64,000 nt of DNA from Rathayibacter sp. VKM Ac-2804 (GCF_009866655.1 NZ_CP047420.1:2604001-2668000); one strand, 5' to 3'. Shown: positions 44,548 through 53,751, counted from the first letter of the stretch. Notes: a model not told the origin generated them from the sequence alone. Made by a program: numbers and translations.

Positions 44548-47295
44548 ATGACCCTCGACACCCACCGCCGGGTCGTCCTCGGCGGCAGCCCCGTCGATCT
44601 CGCCCGGCACGAGGAGGCGGTCCGCACCATCGCGGACCGCGCCGCCGCCGCGCACGACGCACCGCTCGGCGTCCTCTCCGTCAACGTCGACCACGTGAAC
44701 CACTTCGGCCACGGCGGCCGCTGGCAGCACGTGCTCGAGCGCCGCGCCCTGCCGGTCGCCGAGGCGCCGACCCTCGTCCTCGTCCCGGTGGCCGAGGGCG
44801 AGACGGAGTGGACCGCCGCGCCCGCGGACGCTCCGGCCCGCCCCGTCGAGTGGCTCTCCCTGATCGACGGCAGCCCGATCGCCAAGCAGGCCGAGCGCCT
44901 GACCGGCGAGTCGTGGCCGCGCCTGGCCGGCAGCGACCTGATCGGCCCGCTGCTGGACCGCGCCGCGACCGACGGCGTCCGCGTCGGCGTCCTCGGCGGC
45001 TCCGCGGCCGCGCAGTCCCGGCTGCGCGCGCGCCTGGCCGAGGAGCGCCCCGACCTGGTGATGGCCGGTCTCTGGTCGCCCTCCCGCGAGGAGCTCGCCG
45101 ACCCCGCCGCCAACGCGGCGCTCGTCGAGTCGATCCGCGGCGCGCGGGTCGATCTGCTCATCGTCGGACTCGGCAAGCCCCGCCAGGAGCTCTGGATCGA
45201 CGAGCACGGCCCCCGCACCGGCGCGCACGTGCTGCTGGCCTTCGGCGCGGCCGTCGACTTCCTCGGCGGCTCCGTCCGCCGGGCGCCGCAGTGGGTCGCC
45301 GACCGCGGGGTGGAGTGGCTGTGGCGCCTCGCGCTCGAGCCGCGCCGCCTCGCCCGCCGCTACCTCGTCGAGGGTCCGCTCGCCTACGGTCGACTCCGCC
45401 TGCACAGCTCGACCGCCCCGCAGCGCGGCCCCGGCCTCCGGAGCACCCCGCACCTCACCGTGCTGCCCACGATCGAGCCCGGCGCGCGCGGTGGCTTCGC
45501 CGGCCCCGGCGAGCACGCCGACGTGGCCGCCCTCGTCGTCAGCTACCGCTCGGCCGCGACGCTGGAGCGACTGCTGACCAGCTTGCGCGCGGAGGCCGCC
45601 GCCGGTGTCCGGCTGCGCGTGGTCGTGGTCGACAACGCCTCCGACGACGGCTCGCTCGCCCTCGCCGCCGCGCACCCCGACGTCGTCGCCGTCGACGCGG
45701 GCGCCAACGTCGGCTACGCCGCCGCCGTCAACATCGCCCGGCGGCACGCGGGCGACGCCGGCGCGCTGCTCGTGCTCAACCCCGACCTGGTCGTGCTGCC
45801 CGGCGCCGTCTCGGCGCTGCTCGAGCGGAGGGACTCCTCCTCGGCCGGCATCGTCGTGCCGCTCCTGCGCGACGCCGAGGGTGCCCCGTCGCGCTCGCTG
45901 CGCCGCGAGCCGACCCGGCTGCGCGCCCTGGGCGACGCGCTGCTGGGCGACCGGATGCTCGACCGCCCCGCCTTCTCCAGCGAGACCGACAGCGATCCGG
46001 AGAGCTACCGGCACGCCCACCGGATCGACTGGGCGACGGGCGCCGCGATGCTGATCGACGCCCTGGTCGCGGCGCGCCTGGGCGACTGGGACGAGCGGTT
46101 CTTCCTCTACTCCGAGGAGACGGACTACTTCCGCCGGGCCCGCGAGCTCGGCGTCGAGGTGTGGTTCGAGCCTGCCGCGCAGGTCGTGCACGACGGCGGC
46201 GGCTCCGGCTCGTCCAGCGCGCTCGCGGCGCTGCTCGCCGTCAACCGGGTGCGCTACGTGCAGAAGTTCCACGGCACGCTCTACTCGAGCACCTTCCGCC
46301 TCGTCGTGCTGGCGGCGGAGTCGGCCCGCAGCCTCCTCCCCGGCGACCGCGGCCGCGCGCACCGGCACGCGGCCCTCGCGCTCGCCGTCGGCGCCCGGCT
46401 GGCCTCGCTCCCCTCCGGCGCGCCGGCCCGGCCGCTCACCCCGACGCATCCCAGCGGCTCGGTCGTCGTCCCCGCGCACGACGAGGAGTCGGTGATCGCC
46501 CGCACCCTGGCGCCGCTCGCCGCCGCCGCCGCGAGCGGCGCCCTCGAGGTGATCGTGGTCTGCAACGCCTGCAGCGACCGCACCGCCGAGATCGCGCGGA
46601 GCTTCGCCGGCGTCACCGTGGTCGAGATCGCCGAGGCGTCCAAGACCGCGGCCCTCAACGCGGGCGACGCCGCGGCCGCCACCTGGCCGCGCCTCTACCT
46701 CGACGCCGACGTCGGCGTCACCGCGGACGCGGTCTGGAACGTCTTCGACGCCGTCACCCGCGGCGGGCTGCTCGCCGCCCGGCCGACCGCGGTCTACGAC
46801 GCCACCGGCGCGGACCCGCTGGTGCGCGCCTACTACCGCGCCCGGTCGCGCACCCCCTCGCTCCACACCGCGCTCTGGGGCGCCGGCGGCTACGCGGTCA
46901 GCGGCTCGGGCCACGACCGGATCGGGACCTTCCCCGCGCTGATCGCCGACGACGAGTTCGTCGACGGCCGCTTCTCCGTCACCGAGCGCGCCGTCGTCGC
47001 CACCGCCCCCGCGGTGGTGCAGGTGCCCCGGAGCGCCGCGAGCCTGCTCGGCGTCCTCCGCCGCACCCAGCGCGGCAGCGCGCAGCTGGCAGCGTCCACC
47101 CCCGACGGCGAGCGCCGCTCGAGCCGCACAGCCGTGCAGGTGCTGCGCGCCGCCCAGGGCCCGCTCGAGCTCGCCGACGCGGCCGTCTACCTCTGCTTCG
47201 CCCTCGCCAGCCGGCTGCCCCGCAGCGGATCGGCGGCCTGGACCCGCGACGAGACCACGCGCCGGCCGGCCTCCGCCCCGCGGTCGGGGGTCTGA
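44548..47295 (+). CDS. Trimodular glycosyltransferase: WecG/TagA (GT26) plus two family-2 domains
   Basis: The 915-aa protein carries three transferase modules. Residues ~1-280 match WecG/TagA/CpsF: SVNVDHVNHFG, the catalytic Asp in LIDGSP, Arg in WPRLAGSDLI, GKPRQELWI, and FGAAVDFLGGSVRRAPQW. Residues ~324-620 are a family-2 rhamnosyltransferase-like domain: LVVSYRSAATLERLL, VVDNASDDGS, LVLNPDLVVLPG, WATGAAMLI, FLYSEETDYFRRA. Residues ~637-885 are another: VVVPAHDEESVIARTL, NACSDRT and the DxD site LYLDADVG. The order implies consecutive sugar additions by one polypeptide. The reading frame is continuous with no internal start recommended. I know of no standard family with this order. Confidence 0.9.
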   Translation: MTLDTHRRVVLGGSPVDLARHEEAVRTIADRAAAAHDAPLGVLSVNVDHVNHFGHGGRWQHVLERRALPVAEAPTLVLVPVAEGETEWTAAPADAPARPVEWLSLIDGSPIAKQAERLTGESWPRLAGSDLIGPLLDRAATDGVRVGVLGGSAAAQSRLRARLAEERPDLVMAGLWSPSREELADPAANAALVESIRGARVDLLIVGLGKPRQELWIDEHGPRTGAHVLLAFGAAVDFLGGSVRRAPQWVADRGVEWLWRLALEPRRLARRYLVEGPLAYGRLRLHSSTAPQRGPGLRSTPHLTVLPTIEPGARGGFAGPGEHADVAALVVSYRSAATLERLLTSLRAEAAAGVRLRVVVVDNASDDGSLALAAAHPDVVAVDAGANVGYAAAVNIARRHAGDAGALLVLNPDLVVLPGAVSALLERRDSSSAGIVVPLLRDAEGAPSRSLRREPTRLRALGDALLGDRMLDRPAFSSETDSDPESYRHAHRIDWATGAAMLIDALVAARLGDWDERFFLYSEETDYFRRARELGVEVWFEPAAQVVHDGGGSGSSSALAALLAVNRVRYVQKFHGTLYSSTFRLVVLAAESARSLLPGDRGRAHRHAALALAVGARLASLPSGAPARPLTPTHPSGSVVVPAHDEESVIARTLAPLAAAAASGALEVIVVCNACSDRTAEIARSFAGVTVVEIAEASKTAALNAGDAAAATWPRLYLDADVGVTADAVWNVFDAVTRGGLLAARPTAVYDATGADPLVRAYYRARSRTPSLHTALWGAGGYAVSGSGHDRIGTFPALIADDEFVDGRFSVTERAVVATAPAVVQVPRSAASLLGVLRRTQRGSAQLAASTPDGERRSSRTAVQVLRAAQGPLELADAAVYLCFALASRLPRSGSAAWTRDETTRRPASAPRSGV

Positions 47296-47298
47296 GCC

Positions 47299-48666
47299 GT
47301 GGCCCTCCCCCTCGAGCGGACCGGACCCCCGACGCTGCTGCGCCTGGTCGCCTACGCGCTGTTCCTCTTCCCGGCGGATCAGGTCCTGGCTCCCCTGGGT
47401 GCGTCCGGCTCCGTCGCGATGGTGCTCGCGCTGCTGCTCACCGGCGCGTGGGCGGCGTCGGCGCTGCTGGGGCTGCACGACCCGATCCCGCTGCGCCACC
47501 CGGGGCGGGCCGCGCTCACGCTGCTGCTGCTGGTGAGCATCGCGTCCTACGTCCGCTACACCGTCAACGACACCGTCCCGCGCACCGGCGAGGGCCAGCT
47601 CAGCGCCGACCGCTGGCTGCTGCTGCTGCTCGCCTCCGCCGGGATCGCCCTGGTCACCACGCAGAGCGTGCGGACCCTCGAGGACGCACGGGTGCTGCTC
47701 GGCTCGCTGGTCAACGCGGCGTCGCTCTGCGCGATCGTGGCGATCATCCAGTTCACCACCCACGTGGACCCGGTCGAGTGGATCCGGAGCGTCATGATCG
47801 GCTTCGTCGACAACGGCGGCAGCACACCGTTCCAGGACCGCGACGGGCTCACCCGGGTGGCGGGCACCACCTTCCACCCGATCGAGCTCGCGGTCGTCTC
47901 CGCGATGCTGCTCCCCCTCGCGATCTGGCGGCTGCTGTACGACCGGACGAGCCCGCGGTTCCTCCGCGCCGCCTCCTGCGTGCTGCTGGTCGTCGCCCTG
48001 GCGCTGACGGTCTCGCGCTCGGGAGTGCTCTCGCTGGTGGTGGGCCTCGCGGTCTGCGCGGTCTTCCTGCCCGCGTACGCGCGGAGGTGGGGCTACGTCG
48101 TCGCTCCCGTCGCCGTCGCGGCGTTCTTCGTGACCACCCCGGGCCTGCTCGGCACCCTCACCGGCTCGATCGGCGCGGGCACGAGCGACTCCTCGATCAC
48201 CAACCGCCTCGACAACTACCCCCGTGTGGCGGCCCTCGTCGCGCACCAGCCGCTCCTCGGCACCGGCCCAGGCACCTACCTCCCGGACAGCGCCCTGCTC
48301 ATCCTCGACAACCAGTACCTCGGCGCCGCCATCACGCTCGGCCTCCTCGGCGCCGCCGCGGTGCTCGCCTACTTCGGCGTCCCGGCCCTCTTCGGGCTGA
48401 TCGCCGCCCAGGTCGCCCGCGATCCGCGCCTGCGCGCGCTGACCGGGAGCGTCGCCGCCTCCGCGACCGTCGCGGCGGTCGCCTCCGCCACCTTCGACTC
48501 ACTGGGCTTCCCGGTGTTCGCCCTGCTGTTCCCGTTCGTGCTCGGCCTGTCCGGGAGCTGCTGGCTCCTGGTCCGCGCCGAGCTCGGACTCCCCTCCGCC
48601 GTGCGCACGGACGCCTCCGTCCCCGCCCGCGGCGCGATCGACCACGTCCCAGAAAGGCTGTCCTGA
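47299..48666 (+). CDS. Wzy-like polysaccharide polymerase/ligase
   Basis: The 455-aa membrane protein has about 11-12 hydrophobic helices and an extracytoplasmic loop (about 170-195, containing RDGLTRVAGTTFHPIELA). The later loop GTGPGTYLPDSALLILDNQYLGAAITLGLLG is the O-antigen ligase/Wzy_C signature. In a locus with a flippase it most likely polymerises repeat units on the outer face. The GTG at 47299 has only a weak ribosome site three bases after the previous stop, so coupling to the upstream gene is likely. Confidence 0.88.
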   Translation: MALPLERTGPPTLLRLVAYALFLFPADQVLAPLGASGSVAMVLALLLTGAWAASALLGLHDPIPLRHPGRAALTLLLLVSIASYVRYTVNDTVPRTGEGQLSADRWLLLLLASAGIALVTTQSVRTLEDARVLLGSLVNAASLCAIVAIIQFTTHVDPVEWIRSVMIGFVDNGGSTPFQDRDGLTRVAGTTFHPIELAVVSAMLLPLAIWRLLYDRTSPRFLRAASCVLLVVALALTVSRSGVLSLVVGLAVCAVFLPAYARRWGYVVAPVAVAAFFVTTPGLLGTLTGSIGAGTSDSSITNRLDNYPRVAALVAHQPLLGTGPGTYLPDSALLILDNQYLGAAITLGLLGAAAVLAYFGVPALFGLIAAQVARDPRLRALTGSVAASATVAAVASATFDSLGFPVFALLFPFVLGLSGSCWLLVRAELGLPSAVRTDASVPARGAIDHVPERLS

Positions 48667-49526
48667 TGGACCCCGTCTCCGTTCTCCGCACCCTCTGGCG
48701 CCACCGGCTCCTCGCCGGCGTCGTCCTCGCGCTCACCGTCGCCGCGATGGCCTACGTCCTCGTGCTCTCCCCGCGCACCTACGCCTCGACCGCGACCTAC
48801 GCGCTCGTCAACCCGAAGCTGCCCAGCACGGCGGAGCTCGAGGCCGACCCGGCGCTCGCCGCGCTGAACTCCGACAACCCGTACCTGCGCTCCTCGGACA
48901 ACTCGCTCGCCGCGCAGGTGCTGGTCACCGTCCTCAACGGGGACGAGACGGCCGAGGCGCTCGCCGCCCAGGGGCTGAGCACCCAGTTCGCGGTCGAGCG
49001 CTCGGCCTGGTCCGGCCAGGGGCTGCTGCTGAGCGTGACCGCGGACGCGCCGACGGCCGACGGCTCGCTCGCCACGACGACCGCGCTCGGCGACCGGCTC
49101 GTCGACACGCTGCGCAGCATGCAGACCATCAACGGCGCCGACGACCGCTACCTCTTCACCGCACTCGAGGTGCAGACGCCCGGCAAGGCGGTCGAGCAGG
49201 TCTCCGACCGGCTCCGCGCGATGATCATGGTCGCCGTCGGCGGCGTCGTGCTGCTGTTCGGAGCGATCTCGATCGCCCGTGCGATCGAGGGCCGGCGCGA
49301 GCGGAAGGGAGCGGCATCGAGCGGCGCGGCACCGGCCCGGACGGTCCCCGCGGCCCGTCTCCCGATCGCGGCCGGCAGCACGGCCGCGAGCGCGACGACC
49401 GATGCGCGGGACGCGCCGCCGGCCTTCCACGCCTCGGCACCCGCCGTCCACGGCGCACCGCCCGCCCTGGTCCGCCACCGCACGCCCGTCCCCGAGCGGA
49501 GCGGGCTCACGACGCACCGGAGCTGA
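48666..49526 (+). CDS. Wzz-type chain-length determinant without kinase domain
   Basis: The 286-aa protein has the Wzz topology: transmembrane helices at about 15-33 (LLAGVVLALTVAAMAYVLVL) and 187-207 (MIMVAVGGVVLLFGAISIA), with an extracytoplasmic domain between them containing the usual YASTATYALVNP start. After the second helix the cytoplasmic ~75 residues are Ala/Pro/Arg-rich with no Walker motif, so the BY-kinase domain of many Gram-positive relatives is absent. It probably modulates chain length. Starts with a TGATG overlap with the polymerase gene. Confidence 0.85.
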   Translation: MDPVSVLRTLWRHRLLAGVVLALTVAAMAYVLVLSPRTYASTATYALVNPKLPSTAELEADPALAALNSDNPYLRSSDNSLAAQVLVTVLNGDETAEALAAQGLSTQFAVERSAWSGQGLLLSVTADAPTADGSLATTTALGDRLVDTLRSMQTINGADDRYLFTALEVQTPGKAVEQVSDRLRAMIMVAVGGVVLLFGAISIARAIEGRRERKGAASSGAAPARTVPAARLPIAAGSTAASATTDARDAPPAFHASAPAVHGAPPALVRHRTPVPERSGLTTHRS

Positions 49527-49566
49527 GCCCGGCGCGGCACCGGGGCCGACGCGGTGGGGCCGGCTA

Positions 49567-50637
49567 TCAGATCCGGCTGAGCACCCCGTCGCGCTCGACG
49601 TACTCCTCCGCGGTCTCCGGGCAGCGCCACAGCGTGCCGCCCGCGCCGTCGCCGGCCGCCTCGAGCCGCGCCCCGGCCCGGCCGACCCAGCCGACCCGCC
49701 GGGCGGGCACGCCGACCACGAGGGCGAAGGCCGGCACGTCGGCCGCGACCACGGCCCCGGCGGCCACCATCGCCCAGGCGCCGATCCGCACCGGAGCGAC
49801 GCAGACGGCGCGGGCGCCGATCGCGGCGCCGTCCTCGACCACGACGCCGACGGCGTGCCAGTCGTCCGCCGATTTCAGCGCGCCGTCCGGAGTCACGGCG
49901 CGCGGCCGCAGATCGTTCGTGAAGACGACGGCCGGGCCGACGAAGACGCCGTCGCCGAGCACGGCCGGCTCGTAGACGAGCGCGTGGTTCTGGATCTTGC
50001 AGCGGTCGCCGACCACGACGCCCGGGCCGAGGTAGGCGCCCCGGCCGATCACGCAGTCGCGGCCCACCCGCGCTTGCTCGCGCACCTGCGCGAGGTGCCA
50101 GACGAGCGTGCCGTCGCCGATCCGGGCCCGCGGATCGACGTCCGCGGAGGCCTCGATCCGCGGCGGCCGCAGCGAGCGCCCGAAGCAGACCGAGTGCTCC
50201 GAGCCGAGGTACGAGCCGAACAGCGGGATCGGCGCGTAGCCCTGCCGCGTGTAGAACCGGATCGCGTCCGGCTGCAGCGTGCCCGTCTCCAGCACCAGGC
50301 GGACCGCCCCCCGCTCGCGGGCCTTGTCCTCCAGCGCAGCGAGCACGGCCGCGGCGACTCCGGAGCCGCGAGCGGACCGATCGACGAACATCCGCTTCAC
50401 CTCGACGACGTCCGGCCCGAGCACCGATTCGGGCAGCGGCCGCAGCCCGCCGCAGGCCAGCGCGGCGCCGCCCTCGTCGACGGCGACGAGGAACACGGGC
50501 ACGTCGTCGGCGGACGGCGGCGTCCCCGGCTCGTGGTCGTCCGAGCCGTAGCGCTCGTCCAGCTCGACCCGCTGCGCCGACCGCAGGCTCTCGGCCCGGG
50601 GGTCCGCCCACTCGACCTCGACGATGCTCCAGCCCAT
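49567..50637 (-). CDS. GNAT acetyltransferase fused to a WlbB-like beta-helix acyltransferase
   Basis: The 356-aa protein joins two acyltransferase folds. Residues ~1-155 are GNAT: EVKRMFVDRSARGSGVAAAVLAALEDKARERGA (the acetyl-CoA loop) and ETGTLQPDAIRFYTRQGY. Residues ~160-335 are a left-handed beta-helix: ARIGDGTLVWHLAQVREQARVGRDCVIGRG, IQNHALVYEPAVLGDGVFVGP and FTNDLRPRA, like WlbB/FdtC sugar N-acetyltransferases. It faces the end of the polysaccharide locus on the opposite strand. The beta-helix half would fit 3-amino-sugar acetylation; the GNAT half could act on another substrate. ATG at 50637 follows GGAGGAGG. Confidence 0.85.
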   Translation of the reverse strand: MGWSIVEVEWADPRAESLRSAQRVELDERYGSDDHEPGTPPSADDVPVFLVAVDEGGAALACGGLRPLPESVLGPDVVEVKRMFVDRSARGSGVAAAVLAALEDKARERGAVRLVLETGTLQPDAIRFYTRQGYAPIPLFGSYLGSEHSVCFGRSLRPPRIEASADVDPRARIGDGTLVWHLAQVREQARVGRDCVIGRGAYLGPGVVVGDRCKIQNHALVYEPAVLGDGVFVGPAVVFTNDLRPRAVTPDGALKSADDWHAVGVVVEDGAAIGARAVCVAPVRIGAWAMVAAGAVVAADVPAFALVVGVPARRVGWVGRAGARLEAAGDGAGGTLWRCPETAEEYVERDGVLSRI

Positions 50638-50778
50638 GGCTCCTCCTCCGGCGACCGCGCGGCGAGCCCGCTCGACGGGTCCATCCTGCCCTGCGCCGCG
50701 GTCCTGCACGCCGTGGCGACGCGGCGGGACCGCGCTCCCGGTCTCGCCGCCCGGCCGCACTGCTCCTTCCCGCCGCCC

Positions 50779-50784
50779 TAGAAT
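50779..50784 (+). promoter_or_regulatory. Candidate -10 of a leaderless transcript
   Basis: TAGAAT is followed by six bases and the ATG at 50791, with no ribosome site. This is the clearest example in the window of the hexamer-N6-start pattern. Confidence 0.5.
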
Positions 50785-50790
50785 CGGCCC

Positions 50791-51309
50791 ATGCCCGACG
50801 ACTCCGCCTCTCTTCCCGCGCCCGGCTGGTACCCGCACCCCGCCGACCTCGGCGCCGAGCTCTACTGGGACGGAGCGGCCTGGACGGATCGCTCGCGCCC
50901 CGCCGCGCCGCCCGCTCCCGCCTACGGCACGCCCGAGCAGCCGGGAGCGCCCGGCTCCGGCGCCCCCGGGTACGGCGCCGCCCCTCAGTACCCGGTCACC
51001 CCGGCCTCCGGCCCCGCACCCGGCTACGGCCCGGCCGCCGGCTACGGAGCGGCTCCCGGCTACGGCGCCGCCCCCTCGCGCCGCAACTCCCTGGCCATCG
51101 CGAGCCTCGTCCTCGGCATCGCCAGCATCCTGATCAACCCGCTGCTCGTCCCGTCGATCCTCGCGATCGTCTTCGGCGTCCGCGGCCGGGCCGCCTCCGC
51201 GCAGCTCGGCGGCCGCGGCTTCGCCACCGCGGGCCTGATCACCGGTGTCATCGGCATCGTCTTCGGAGTGCTGTCCTTCCTGGCACGCGCCGCCGGGCTC
51301 TCCAGCTGA
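50791..51309 (+). CDS. DUF2510/DUF4190 membrane protein
   Basis: The 172-aa protein begins with a DUF2510 module (PGWYPHPADLGAELYWDGAAWTDRSRP, about 11-37). A Pro/Gly/Tyr/Ala-rich linker follows with repeated PGYGAAP-like units (about 45-95), then two hydrophobic helices of DUF4190 type (NSLAIASLVLGIASILINPLLVPSILAIVFG and TAGLITGVIGIVFGVLSFLA). Function is unknown; such proteins are common in actinobacterial membranes. It appears leaderless. Confidence 0.85.
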   Translation: MPDDSASLPAPGWYPHPADLGAELYWDGAAWTDRSRPAAPPAPAYGTPEQPGAPGSGAPGYGAAPQYPVTPASGPAPGYGPAAGYGAAPGYGAAPSRRNSLAIASLVLGIASILINPLLVPSILAIVFGVRGRAASAQLGGRGFATAGLITGVIGIVFGVLSFLARAAGLSS

Positions 51310-51314
51310 CCGGC

Positions 51315-52502
51315 GTGACGAGGCGGAGCGCCCCCTGGCTCTTCGTCGTCGCCGTCGCCCTGGTCGCGCTGGTGCTGCGCGGCCCGATCGTCGCCGTCGC
51401 TCCGGTGATCGACGCGATCCGCGGCGATCTCGCGCTCTCCTCCGGCCAGGCCGGCGTGCTGACCAGCATCCCGGTGCTCTGCTTCGCCCTGGCGACACCG
51501 CTGGCCCTGCTCGTGATCCGCCGGGTCGGGCCGGACGCCGCGGTGACCGTCACCGTGCTCGGCGTCGCCCTCGGCACGATCCTGCGCTCGGCCGGCGACG
51601 TCGTCTCCGTCGTCGCCGGCACGATCCTCATCGGCGTCTTCATCACCATCGGCAACGTCGTCGTCCCCGTCGTCATCCGCCGCGACGTCGCGCCCGAGCG
51701 CGTCGACCTCACGACCGGCGTCTACACCGCGGCGCTCAACATCGGCTCGACCATCACCTCGCTCGGCACCGCGCCGCTCGCCCTCGTGCTCGGCTGGCGC
51801 GGCGCACTGCTCGCCTGGCTGGTGCTCAACGTCCTGGGTGTCGCGGGCTGGCTGCTCGCCCGCGGACCCGCGCGGGCTCTCCGCCCCGCCCCTCGCCCGC
51901 CGGCCGCGCGCGGACCGCAGGAGCCGGCACCGCGGATCTGGCGCAGCGCCACCGTGCTCGCGCTCGCGGTCTGCTTCGCCAGCCAGGCCTTCTCCTACTA
52001 CGGCGTCACCGCCTGGCTCCCCTCGCTGCTCGTCGACCGCAACGGCTTCTCGATCGAGGCGGCCGGAGCGAGCTCCTCCGTCTTCCAGATCGCCGCGATC
52101 ATCGGCGCGATCGGCGTCCCGCTGGTGGTGCGCCGGCTCCGGCCGCTCGGCAGCATCGTCCTCATCGGCGTGCTCTGGTGCACCGTCCCGCTCGGCCTGC
52201 TGCTCGCCCCGCAGCTCTGGGCGCTGTGGTGCCTGCTCGGTGGCGCGGCGCAGGGCGGCGGCATCACCGTCGTCTTCGTCCTGCTCGTGCGCCTCTCCCG
52301 CTCCGACCGGCACGCCTCGCGGCTCTCCGCCACCGTGCAGGGCCTCGGCTACGCCGTCGCGGCCACCGCCCCGACCGTCGTCGGTCTCGCGCATGACGTC
52401 AGCGGCGGCTGGGACGCCCCGCTGCTGATCGTGCTCACCGCCACCTGCTCCTTCCTCGCCTTCGGGATCCTCGCCGCGAGCCGTCAGGGCCGCACGGTCT
52501 GA
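51315..52502 (+). CDS. MFS transporter, CynX/NimT-like
   Basis: The 395-aa protein has 12 predicted transmembrane helices and resembles the cyanate/nitroimidazole-type subfamily: LVLRGPIVAVAPVIDAIRGDL and LSSGQAGVLTSIPVLCFALATPLA at the N-terminus are typical. Substrate cannot be assigned; small-molecule export or import is possible. GTG at 51315 is 5 bp after the preceding stop, so the two genes are probably one transcript. A long Pro-rich loop (about 185-205) separates the two halves. Confidence 0.85.
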   Translation: MTRRSAPWLFVVAVALVALVLRGPIVAVAPVIDAIRGDLALSSGQAGVLTSIPVLCFALATPLALLVIRRVGPDAAVTVTVLGVALGTILRSAGDVVSVVAGTILIGVFITIGNVVVPVVIRRDVAPERVDLTTGVYTAALNIGSTITSLGTAPLALVLGWRGALLAWLVLNVLGVAGWLLARGPARALRPAPRPPAARGPQEPAPRIWRSATVLALAVCFASQAFSYYGVTAWLPSLLVDRNGFSIEAAGASSSVFQIAAIIGAIGVPLVVRRLRPLGSIVLIGVLWCTVPLGLLLAPQLWALWCLLGGAAQGGGITVVFVLLVRLSRSDRHASRLSATVQGLGYAVAATAPTVVGLAHDVSGGWDAPLLIVLTATCSFLAFGILAASRQGRTV

Positions 52503-52591
52503 GAGACAACGGAGCGGTCCGCCTGAGAGCGCTCCCCTCCCGGATCGGGCGACGCGGCGTCAAGGGGCCACCGTCAGCCCGCCGGGGGCAA

Positions 52592-52597
52592 TAGCGT
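52592..52597 (+). promoter_or_regulatory. Candidate -10 of a leaderless YihY transcript
   Basis: TAGCGT is followed by exactly six bases (GGCGGC) and the ATG of the YihY-family gene. No ribosome site is present. Confidence 0.4.
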
Positions 52598-52603
52598 GGC
52601 GGC

Positions 52604-53719
52604 ATGGCCGAGAAGAGCACGACCCGTGAGAAGACCGCGCCCGAGCCCGACGACGCGCGCAAGCCCGACGACGTCACCGACATCAGCAAGCGCTCCTGGC
52701 TCTACGTCCTGAAGAAGACCGGGCGCGAGTTCGGCGCCGACCAGTGCACCGACCTCGCCGCGGCCCTGACCTACTACGCCGTCCTGGCGCTGTTCCCGGC
52801 GCTGCTGGCGATCGTCTCCGTCCTCGGCCTCTTCGGCCAGGCGCAGGCGACCACGCAGACCGTGCTCGACCTGGTCGGCAACCTCGCCTCCGCCGAGGTC
52901 GTCGACCTGCTGCGCGACCCGATCGAGTCGCTGGTGAACTCCCCGGCCGCCGGCGTCGCCTTCGTCACCGGTCTGCTCGGCGCGCTCTGGTCGGCCTCCG
53001 GCTACGTCGGCGCCTTCGGCCGCGCGATGAACCGCGTCTACGAGATCGACGAGGGCCGCCCGTTCTGGAAGCTGCGCCCGACCATGCTCGGCGTCACCGT
53101 CGTCACCGTGATTCTCATCGTGGTCGCCGCGCTCATCCTGGTGCTGAGCGGCCCGGTCGCCTCCGCCGTCGGCGACGTCGTCGGTCTCGGCCCCGCCGCG
53201 CTGTCGGTCTGGAACATCGTCAAGTGGCCGGTGCTCGTGATCATCGCGGTGCTGACCATCGCGATCCTCTACTACTGGGCGCCGAACATCCGCCAGCCGA
53301 AGTTCCGCTGGATCAGCGTCGGCTCGATCCTCGCGCTCGCGATCTGGCTGCTCGCCTCGGTCGGTTTCGCGTTCTACGTCGCCAACTTCTCCAACTACAA
53401 CAAGACCTACGGCTCGCTCGGTGGCGTCATCGTCTTCCTGCTCTGGATCTGGATCACCAACATCGCCCTGCTCTTCGGCGCCGAGTTCGACGCCGAGCTC
53501 GAGCGCGGCCGCGAGCTCCAGGCCGGCATCGAGGCGGAGGAGACCATCCAGCTGCCCCCGCGCGACACGGCCGCGAGCGAGAAGAAGGCCGCGGTGCACG
53601 AGAAGGACGTCCGCGACGGCCGCTGGCTGCGCCTCTCCAGCGAGAACCGCGGCCAGAAGGGCCCGTCGCAGGACGACGAGGCCGCGAAGGACACCGAGAA
53701 GGCGTCCGCGAAGGACTGA
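52604..53719 (+). CDS. YihY/BrkB-family membrane protein
   Basis: The 371-aa protein belongs to the YihY/virulence factor BrkB family, once misannotated as ribonuclease BN. After a basic N-terminus it has the signature DLAAALTYYAVLALFPALLAIVSVLGLF (about 47-75) and about six transmembrane helices up to residue ~300. It ends with GGVIVFLLWIWITNIALLFGAEFDAELERGRELQAG. The C-terminal ~60 residues are charged and Lys/Glu-rich, ending EKASAKD. The physiological role is not established for the family. Confidence 0.92.
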   Translation: MAEKSTTREKTAPEPDDARKPDDVTDISKRSWLYVLKKTGREFGADQCTDLAAALTYYAVLALFPALLAIVSVLGLFGQAQATTQTVLDLVGNLASAEVVDLLRDPIESLVNSPAAGVAFVTGLLGALWSASGYVGAFGRAMNRVYEIDEGRPFWKLRPTMLGVTVVTVILIVVAALILVLSGPVASAVGDVVGLGPAALSVWNIVKWPVLVIIAVLTIAILYYWAPNIRQPKFRWISVGSILALAIWLLASVGFAFYVANFSNYNKTYGSLGGVIVFLLWIWITNIALLFGAEFDAELERGRELQAGIEAEETIQLPPRDTAASEKKAAVHEKDVRDGRWLRLSSENRGQKGPSQDDEAAKDTEKASAKD

Positions 53720-53751
53720 CGCGGGATGAGGACGCGCGGCGCCCATCACTC

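Noticed and set aside
43525..49526. Very long open frames (over 1,500 codons) on both strands across the polysaccharide locus
   Set aside because: They are Arg/Ala/Pro/Gly-rich shadow frames caused by high GC at third positions. They lack family motifs and ribosome sites, and they oppose a coherent row of overlapping real genes.
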